A stretch of DNA of 9,236 nucleotides from Bacillota bacterium (GTDB taxonomy: Bacteria; Bacillota; Clostridia; Lachnospirales; WQUN01): the NCBI GenBank assembly GCA_009782085.1, contig WQUN01000226.1, positions 1-9,236 of the forward strand, given 5' to 3'. The number at the start of each line of letters is the position of its first letter. The first letter of the stretch is position 1. The notes beneath the pieces were generated by a model. That model saw only the letters and a program-made list of their open reading frames with translations, was not told where the DNA came from and ran no database searches. The translations under genes were made by a program, and so were the position numbers. Of the stretch, positions 1 through 5,900 are shown one piece after another.

Positions 1-280
1 GCTTCCAGCCGCCGTCGTTGCGGTTGCCGGCAAAGTTGGCGAATGGCATCAAACCGGCCACGTCGCAGCCAAACGCGGCTATGTCGTCCAATTCCACCCA
101 GCCCAGCTGCTGAAGGACCTCGTAGACCTTGACCGGCCGCTCGGGCAGCCCCAGGGCCCGGCGCAGACTGACCAAGGCCCGCGCGTGGATCCCGGTGACG
201 GAAGTCGCCCCTATGTCCACTGGGGGGCGGTCGGGCTGGATATGATTTATGGCGCTTACAAAACGTTCTCTGGAGGTCAT
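1..280 (-). CDS. Uroporphyrinogen decarboxylase (URO-D) fold family protein, N-terminal part, runs off the window
   Basis: The minus strand reads open from an ATG at 280-278 to the left edge, giving 93 codons without a stop. The product begins MTSRERFVSAINH, then QPDRPPVDIGATSVTGIHA, and continues with RALGLPERPVKVYEVLQQL. The pattern 'SRERxxxAxxHxxPDRxPVDxGxTSxTGIH' is typical of the broad bacterial URO-D-like family, which includes corrinoid-dependent methyltransferases (MtaA/CmuA-like) as well as many uncharacterised members; true HemE differs in this N-terminal part. A Shine-Dalgarno run AAAAGGGG (294-287) sits 6 bases before the ATG, which fixes the start. No signal peptide is visible, so the protein is cytoplasmic. 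It follows the 708-codon gene in the same direction, but 342 bp and a likely terminator separate them, so it probably has its own promoter. Family assignment is firm; the reaction (methyl transfer or other) is unknown because the catalytic and metal-binding part lies outside the window. Confidence 0.85.
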   Translation of the reverse strand, partial: MTSRERFVSAINHIQPDRPPVDIGATSVTGIHARALVSLRRALGLPERPVKVYEVLQQLGWVELDDIAAFGCDVAGLMPFANFAGNRNDGGWK

Positions 281-296
281 GGCGGTTCCCCTTTTA

Positions 297-366
297 CTTA
301 CAGCGTATTGCGTATCACCGTGTACCGCGGGACGCCGAGGGCGGCGTCCCATACGGTATTATAGCG
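297..366 (+). repeat. 70-bp direct repeat, copy 1, with internal hairpin
   Basis: This stretch matches 490-559 at 67 of 70 positions; the core 305-366 matches 498-559 at 61 of 62, differing only at 317 (A) against 510 (G). Inside is a perfect 9-bp stem, GGGACGCCG (329-337) and CGGCGTCCC (342-350), closing a 4-base AGGG loop. A second outer stem, TACCG (323-327) with CGGTA (354-358), extends it across a small internal loop. The left edge lies only 2 bp upstream of the Shine-Dalgarno run of the URO-D-family gene, so the repeat occupies its leader or promoter. There is no T-run after the hairpin on either strand, so it is not an intrinsic terminator. It resembles a REP/MITE-like non-coding repeat. 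Confidence 0.9.
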
Positions 367-373
367 CCGGGAC

Positions 374-460
374 TGTCATTCTGAGTGATAGCGAAGAATC
401 TTCCCCCCATTGTTACGGTGCAATTATGGGATAAAGACCCTTCGCTTCGCTCAGCTGACA
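374..460. repeat. Imperfect inverted-repeat element of the 'TCATTCTGAG...GAAGAATC' type
   Basis: The left end (374-400) reads TGTCATTCTGAGTGATAGCG and then AAGAATC; the right end (436-460) reads GACCCTTCGCTTCGCTCAGC then TGACA. They are imperfect reverse complements around about 35 bp of unrelated sequence. The motif GTCATTCTGAG...GAAGAATCT with its complement AGATTCTTCGCTTCGCTCAG is, from general knowledge, a dispersed non-coding repeat seen in many unrelated bacterial genomes. Here it lies exactly between the two 70-bp direct repeats. The right arm has diverged near its tip (CAGCTGACA instead of CAGAATGACA). It has no credible coding capacity; short frames across it give the LSDSEES-type peptide that comes from translating this repeat. 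Confidence 0.65.
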
Positions 461-489
461 ACTGGGATTTATTGGTTTCCGAGGGCGCT

Positions 490-559
490 CTTACTGGGTA
501 TTGCGTATCGCCGTGTACCGCGGGACGCCGAGGGCGGCGTCCCATACGGTATTATAGCG
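490..559 (+). repeat. 70-bp direct repeat, copy 2, with internal hairpin
   Basis: Second copy of the repeat at 297-366, in the same orientation and displaced by 193 bp. It has the same perfect hairpin: arms 522-530 and 535-543, loop AGGG at 531-534, outer arms 516-520 and 547-551. Near-identity of two copies so close together, in non-coding sequence, points to recent duplication or two recent insertions. It ends 10 bp before the terminator hairpin of the 708-codon gene. Because 193 is not a multiple of three, the copies fall in different frames, and translation across them is not conserved, arguing against a coding role. Confidence 0.9.
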
Positions 560-568
560 TATCCCGCG

Positions 569-597
569 AAAAATTGCAGCACCTGCAAACAATTTTT
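569..597 (-). terminator. Rho-independent terminator of the TIM-barrel gene
   Basis: Read on the minus strand, 26 bp after the stop of the 708-codon gene, the sequence forms TTGCAG-GTG-CTGCAA (588 down to 574), a perfect 6-bp stem with a 3-base loop, followed at once by TTTTT (573-569). An upstream AAAAA tract (597-593) can pair with the T-run, so the signal may also act in the other direction. The stem is short and only moderately GC-rich, so efficiency may be partial. Its position implies that most transcription of the upstream gene ends here and that the URO-D-family gene is not a simple operon partner. Confidence 0.65.
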
Positions 598-622
598 CCC
601 CGTCAATTTTACACGGTCAATT

Positions 623-2749
623 TTACGCCCCGATAATCTTATATTCCCGTTCATTCCCGTTCACGCGGATCACGGCGTCCCGCCTCGAAACCGCCTCCTT
701 CAGAACGCCGGCCGAAAAGCGCAGGCCGATCAGTTTGCCGCGCCTAATCTCTACAGTTTGATCCAAAAACTCGAAGCGGGCGTCAATAAACTGGCCCAGG
801 CGGGCGCAGAGCGTCAGGACCGCGTCTTCCCCGTCGTACATGAGCTTGGAAATAAAGCTTTGTTCGGCATTTATGTGCGCGAAAGCGGAAAGCCTGCCCA
901 TCACCGCGCCGAAACAGGGCGTCAGCGCGATTTCGAAGGGATAATACTTCACATTGCCGTTTTGTATCCCCATGCATTTGTCCCCGTGGACGATGAGCGG
1001 CCTGCCCCCGGCCGGCTCCATCGGATAACAGAGCATGTCCACCTTTTCCGGCGTGAACCATACGTCCCGAAAGTCGTACGCGTATTCCTCCGGATATATC
1101 TCCCCGCGGCTTATCGCTCCGGCCCCGACTAGGGCGCGGAATTCGGCGCTCACGTCCCGTCCCTCCGCGGTGTACCTGGCCGGGGGGCCCATAAAAATCA
1201 CGTCTTTGCCGGACCGTACGTATTGCCGGATTGCGGACCAGGCGTCCTCGGGCAGCAACTCCGGCCAGAGCACTATTAGGGTTTCGTAATCGTCAAGGTT
1301 TTCGGCGAAAGTCGGAACGACGTCGATTTCTATATGCGAGGTCATGCACTCGCGGAGAACGGCCTTCAGGCTAAGCCGGTGATAGTGCATGAAACGGTTG
1401 TTCTGCGCGGCCGCGCTTTCCCAGCAGTACATCAGCGCGACTTTAGGCTTTTTCTCCGCCGTTTTGATGAAATCCAGCATCTCGTATTGGTTTTTGAGAT
1501 GATTTTCCAGGCCGTCCCAGGTGTAATGATCCGGATACCCGGGGCTGAACCCGAGGGCGCATCCCCAGCCGATATAGGTCCATCGGCAGTTCCGCGAACC
1601 CAGCAAAGAGCTGTAATATTCGAGCTGCATCGGCGTAGGGTCGCGGGTCCAGCTGCAGCTGTATATCTCTTTGCCCCCGGCGTATTTAGCCAGGCTTTCG
1701 GCCAGGGAAATCATGGAGGTCATGGTGCTTTCGGAGTAAAACTGCGAGTCCGTCATGCCGCCGCAGATGTTCCGCGCCAAAGAAAAGTAGTCCATGTTCC
1801 CCGCCCATAGGTCGCCCGAGTTGCCCTCTCCCCACCAGGTGTGGTGGCAGCCGGTGAAGCGGCACCAGGGATACCTTTCTTTGAACATCTCGTTGGCCTG
1901 CCGCTGTATCTCCCCGGTCAGCTCGCAGGAGAGCTTGTAATAGTGATACCGGGTCAGCGCCGCGCAGTATCCCTCCGCCTCGTTTTTCAGCAGAAACAGC
2001 CGGGAACGGAAGTCATATCCGAACCGCTCCTCAAACCTCCGGCAGAACCACTCCCCGCCCATGTATATGTCTTCCTTGCGCGTCCCGATCCCGAACTCGT
2101 CCAAAATAATACCGTCGGGCTCGCATCCCGCGCAGATGTCCAGCATCATCTCGAGTCCTTCCCGGATATACGGAAAGGCGTAGTCCGGTCTGTTGATCTC
2201 ATACTCCGCGTAGAGCAGCAGTTCGCCCTCGGATTCATACGTACCGGTTATCCTCGGCGTGTTCGCGTTGTGAAACGCCCAGCCGATTTGATCGGTGACG
2301 TCCTCGCACTCGGAGATCGCGCCGGCTTGCCGCTTCACAAAGAAAGCCCTGCGTATGCCCTGAAAAACGGCCGAGGTGGTCGAGAAGTCCGGCGGGCCCG
2401 GCTGTATCAGGTCGAGTGAAAAGGCGCGGGCAATCACCTGGGCACGGTGCTCGATCAGCCATTTCTGCCGCGCCTGCGGGTATTTCTCTAAAAGCGGCAC
2501 GCCGGGATGCTCAAATAAAATCACGGATTTCAGCCCCAGCTCTTTGGACATGTTCACGACGGCCCGCACGGCGGCCTTCCCCGTGTCGGAATACATGTCG
2601 TACATGGAGTTTCTGAACTCAAAGTTGATCGAGTCAAACCCCTTGGCTTTTGTCTCCGTCAACATCCGCCGTATCCGGCTGTGGTCGACGACGTCACGGG
2701 TATCCAGCATCAGGAAAAACGAGGTTGCGTTCATAGGTTCCACGCTCAC
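623..2749 (-). CDS. Cytoplasmic TIM-barrel glycoside-hydrolase-like protein with GH42-like layout
   Basis: The 708-residue product (about the usual size of GH42 enzymes) shows an N-terminal (beta/alpha)8-like region at residues ~10-430. It starts with a strand-helix-strand pattern (FFLMLDTRD, ...GFDSINFEFR) and has DGIILDEFG at 212-220. In clan GH-A proteins the acid/base follows strand 4, so Glu218 is my candidate; Glu361 in GGKEIYSCSW is a possible nucleophile by rough analogy to GH42. Residues ~435-570 (KPKVALMYCWES...DYETLIVLWPELLPEDA) look like the GATase-like trimerisation domain of GH42, followed by a small C-terminal beta domain (~580-708). There is no signal peptide, so it acts in the cytoplasm, probably on imported oligosaccharides. 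The start is uncertain: the listed GTG (2749) has GGAAA almost touching it; GTG at 2743 has the better spacing (6 bases), and ATG at 2734 is also in frame. Family membership beyond 'GH42-like fold' is inference and the substrate is unknown. Confidence 0.85.
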   Translation of the reverse strand: MSVEPMNATSFFLMLDTRDVVDHSRIRRMLTETKAKGFDSINFEFRNSMYDMYSDTGKAAVRAVVNMSKELGLKSVILFEHPGVPLLEKYPQARQKWLIEHRAQVIARAFSLDLIQPGPPDFSTTSAVFQGIRRAFFVKRQAGAISECEDVTDQIGWAFHNANTPRITGTYESEGELLLYAEYEINRPDYAFPYIREGLEMMLDICAGCEPDGIILDEFGIGTRKEDIYMGGEWFCRRFEERFGYDFRSRLFLLKNEAEGYCAALTRYHYYKLSCELTGEIQRQANEMFKERYPWCRFTGCHHTWWGEGNSGDLWAGNMDYFSLARNICGGMTDSQFYSESTMTSMISLAESLAKYAGGKEIYSCSWTRDPTPMQLEYYSSLLGSRNCRWTYIGWGCALGFSPGYPDHYTWDGLENHLKNQYEMLDFIKTAEKKPKVALMYCWESAAAQNNRFMHYHRLSLKAVLRECMTSHIEIDVVPTFAENLDDYETLIVLWPELLPEDAWSAIRQYVRSGKDVIFMGPPARYTAEGRDVSAEFRALVGAGAISRGEIYPEEYAYDFRDVWFTPEKVDMLCYPMEPAGGRPLIVHGDKCMGIQNGNVKYYPFEIALTPCFGAVMGRLSAFAHINAEQSFISKLMYDGEDAVLTLCARLGQFIDARFEFLDQTVEIRRGKLIGLRFSAGVLKEAVSRRDAVIRVNGNEREYKIIGA

Positions 2750-2785
2750 TTTCCGTTTTCAATAGAAGTTTTAACAGATGTCTGA

Positions 2786-2816
2786 ATTATATAACACAAT
2801 GACGTCTTTTTGTAAA
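2786..2816 (-). promoter_or_regulatory. Candidate promoter for the TIM-barrel gene
   Basis: On the minus strand, TTTACA (2816-2811, five of six matches to TTGACA) is followed by TATAAT (2791-2786, perfect) with a 19-bp spacer; shifting to TATATA (2793-2788) gives the ideal 17 bp with a weaker -10. Transcription would begin near 2779, giving a leader of about 30 bases before the GTG start. The surrounding AT-rich stretch contrasts with the GC-rich genes. Confidence 0.5.
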
Positions 2817-2854
2817 CAGGTTCATCATATGTTATATTGACAAGCTTGTTTCCT

Positions 2855-2883
2855 TTGTTTTATTGTGCTATTATGTATATAAT
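2855..2883 (+). promoter_or_regulatory. Candidate sigma-A-type promoter for the giant secreted protein
   Basis: TTGTTT (2855-2860) and a perfect TATAAT (2878-2883) are separated by 17 bp, predicting a start of transcription near 2890 and a 25-base leader before the ATG at 2915. A second overlapping candidate is an extended -10, TGC-TATTAT (2866-2874), with TTGTTT at 2846-2851, also at 17 bp. A consensus TTGACA at 2837-2842 has only the poor TATTGT (2861-2866) at suitable distance. Which element is used cannot be decided from sequence alone. Confidence 0.55.
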
Positions 2884-2896
2884 ACTATACTCTGAC

Positions 2897-2905
2897 AGAG
2901 GGGAG
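2897..2905 (+). promoter_or_regulatory. Strong ribosome binding site that sets the start at 2915
   Basis: AGAGGGGAG lies 9 bases before the ATG at 2915. It rules out the longer in-frame reading from the TTG at 2837: that codon is the TTG of a TTGACA box, and the extra 26 residues would be encoded by the promoter. The next in-frame ATG candidate (2936) would lie 30 bases from this site. Confidence 0.8.
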
Positions 2906-2911
2906 AAATAC

Positions 2912-2950
2912 TTTATGAGCATGTCACGCAGTTTTATGAGCATGTCACGC
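2912..2950 (+). repeat. 21-bp tandem duplication carrying the start codon
   Basis: TTTATGAGCATGTCACGC occurs at 2912-2929 and again at 2933-2950, a period of 21 bp. The duplication is in frame and gives the N-terminus MSMSRSFMSMSRCKK, so there are two equivalent start contexts. Only the first lies at the right distance from the ribosome binding site. The effect is to lengthen the N-region of the signal peptide by seven residues. Confidence 0.9.
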
Positions 2951-5900
2951 TGCAAAAAACTGCTATCCGTCATGCTGTGCCTGGCGCTCCTGTCGTCAAT
3001 GACTCCGATTACGGCCTACGCGGCGGTCCCGGACACGGTTGGAACGGAAACCGCCGGGACGGAAGCGCCGGCAGCCGGGGCGGCGGGCGTACAGGCGGCC
3101 GTGGCCGTGGCGGCGGCGGCCCCGGAGTTTGCCGGCTTCACGGCTTTGGAGTTGGCCGGCGCAAAGCTCACCGACACCGACCACACCGACGCCGACATCC
3201 TGAGCGTCGTCAACGGGGAGAGTCCCGGCCCCGGATACGCTCCCTGGGGGGCGGGCGGCCTGAAGATCGTGCTGACGCTGGCGGAGGAGAGCGAAGTCTC
3301 CCGGCTGGCGCTTATCTGCAGCCAGGGTTTCGGCATGGGAGTCTACGACGTTTCTTACGCCACCGGAATTGATCCCGAGAACTTCATCCCCACAGGCAAG
3401 TCTTTTGCCGACCCAAGCGGCGCGGCTGACCCCAATCCCGCCCCGTTCGTCCTGGACTTTGATTCGCCAGTGACGGCAAAGTACATAATGATTCAGGCCC
3501 CGGTAAACTACTGGACTTTTTACCTGACCGGCCTTTTCGCCTACGCGGGCGGGGGCGCGGGAGGCGGCGATACCGCCGGCGATTCCATGCGGGTGGTCGG
3601 GGCGACCGTCTATTACAGCGACGCGGACCCCATTGACATCACGGCGGGTGTGAACGGCTCGTGGCCCTATAACGGCGGCGACCTGTATATTCACAACCCC
3701 TACGCGGAGCCCGGCGTCGAGCATACGGCCACCGACATCGTGCTGGAGCTCAACGGCGTTTTCTCCATACAGGGCCTTAATTTCGCCCTCGTGTACAACT
3801 ACTATTATCAGTGGGCAAGCCCTTCCTACGTATATGTCTCCACGGACGGCATAAACTGGGGCGATCCGGTAGCCTCGGTCAGGCCAGGCGCGGAGCCGTA
3901 CACGATGGATCCGGAAATCAGCTTCGCCCCGGTGGACGCCAGATATATCAAAATCGCCCGCCAGGCGGATTTGTGGATCGCGTTCACCTCGATTACCGTC
4001 GAGCCGTCTACCGGCGGCGGAGGCGAAGTCCCTGACGATTCTCCCTACGCGACGGTCACGGCGGCAATCGCAAACGGCGGCTGCAACGCCGACTGGAGCG
4101 CGGCCCTCTACACCGACAAGGACATTCTGCATGTCGTCAACGCCGGCGGCGTTCCGGCCGGCGACACGTACTGGAACGTCTGGTCCTCGAGTCCCGGGCC
4201 TTGCCAGTTTACCATAACGCTCACTTTGGCCAAGGATTATCCGATCGACGGGATAAGCCTGTTCCTGCCCGACAGCGTGGTCACCGATAACGGGTCCGGA
4301 AGCGGCGGCCTGGCCGTATACGTCTCCTCCGACGGCGTGAACTGGTCGGAGGCGCTCGGAGTCATGGGTGAAAGCTGCGCGGTGACGTTCGAGCCGGTCA
4401 CTGCCAAATACATAAAGCTCGCCGGCCTGGGGCCGTATGACATGTATACTATCAACGGCGGGCTTTTTGTTCACAAGTACGCGGAAGTACCGCCGTCCCC
4501 CTACGCCGTCGTGACGGCGGCAATCGCCGACGGCGGCTGCAACGCCGACTGGAGCGCGGCCCTTTATACAGGCGAGGACATTCTGCCGGTCGTAAACGCC
4601 GGCGGCGCGACGACCGGCGGCACGTACTGGAACGTCTGGTCGGCGAATCCCGGGCCTTGCCGGCTTGCCATCACGCTTACCCTGGCCGCGGAATATACGA
4701 TCGACGAGGTCAGCCTGTTTTTGCCCGACAGCCAGGTCACAGACAGCGGCGGGAGCGGCGGGTTCGGAGTATACGTCTCCTCCGACGGCGTGAGCTGGTC
4801 GGAGGCGTTAGGCGTTATGGGCCCTAGCTGTGACGTCACGTTCGCTCCGGTCAAGGCCAGATACGTAAAACTCGCCGGCCTGGGGCCTTATGACATGCTC
4901 ACGATCCAGGGCGGGCTCTTTGTGCATAAATATGTCAGCGACGGGAGCGTCTCCGAAGCCCCGGCCATAATCCGGGTGTCCGAGGGAGTCGGCCCGGGCA
5001 ACGCGGTGGGCGTCTACGGCGAATACTTCCTCGGCGGCGTTACGGTCACGATGGTCGGCGCGGGCGCGGACGGCGCCGACGTAGCCGTCCGGCCGGAGCA
5101 GGTGGACCCGTACGGGCAGTTTCTGCGCTTCATCTGGCCCGAAAACGTGGCGCCCGGCGTGTACCCGGTCACAGTCACCACCGCGGGCGGGACCAGCAAG
5201 CCAGTCAGCGTCAACAAGCCCGACGTCCGCTGGGCTTCGGACCCTGGCGTGTACGACGGCATGACGCTGGAGCTTTACGGCCGCAATCTGGACGCCTCCG
5301 AATACGGCGGAGTGTCCGGCACCGAAGTCCGTTTTGTGCCGGCGGGCTCCGTAAACCCCGACGCCGACGCGCTGTACGCGGCGGGCGTTCAGGCGTTTTC
5401 CGCCTACCGCCTGACAGTCGCCGCGCCAAACGGCTTTACGCCCGGCGCGGACTACACCGTTCAGGTCAGGACAAATCCCGCCGGGCTGGGCGGAGAGTGG
5501 ACGGACGCCTATGAATACCCGTCGGTAACCAAAAAGGTGACCGTCACGGCAGCAGCTCGTCCCGCCGACGCCACGGCGCTGGCTTTGGGCGTCTCCTGGG
5601 CGGGCGAGTTCAACTGGAACGTTCTCTCCAGGCTGTCCCCGTCGGGCGGAGACGACACCGCGGCCATCCAGAACGCCCTCAACGCGGCCGAGGCGGCCGG
5701 CGGCGGGGTGGTTGAACTGGCTGCCGGGACCTATACGATTTCCGACACCGTCAAGCTGGGCGTGGGCGTGGTTCTCAAGGGCGCGGGCAAAAACGCCACC
5801 GTCATACAGATGCTGGCCCCCGGCAACACATCGTCCGGTTACGTCTCTTTCTTCACCCACTCCGCCTCGTCCGGCTATGTGGGGCGCTTCGGCGTCACCG

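Noticed and set aside
329..350. Repeat hairpin as an intrinsic terminator
   Set aside because: Strong stem but no T-run on either strand; the actual terminator-like structure of the upstream gene is at 569-597.
297..559. CRISPR array
   Set aside because: Only two repeats, 70 bp long with a 123-bp spacer that is itself a known type of dispersed repeat; no cas genes.
249..636. Small plus-strand open frames across the repeat spacer (249-434 and 385-636)
   Set aside because: They translate the 70-bp repeat and the dispersed element; the same peptide YCVSPCTAGRRGRRPIRYYS arises in two different frames because the DNA, not a protein, is repeated.
410..1132. Plus-strand 240-codon frame opposite the end of the TIM-barrel gene
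   Set aside because: Antisense to a well-supported gene, begins inside the repeat spacer, and shows no recognisable domain.
2837..2914. N-terminal extension of the giant protein from a TTG at 2837
   Set aside because: The TTG belongs to a TTGACA sequence, the stretch contains the -10 boxes, and a strong Shine-Dalgarno site points to the ATG at 2915, which is followed by a normal signal peptide.
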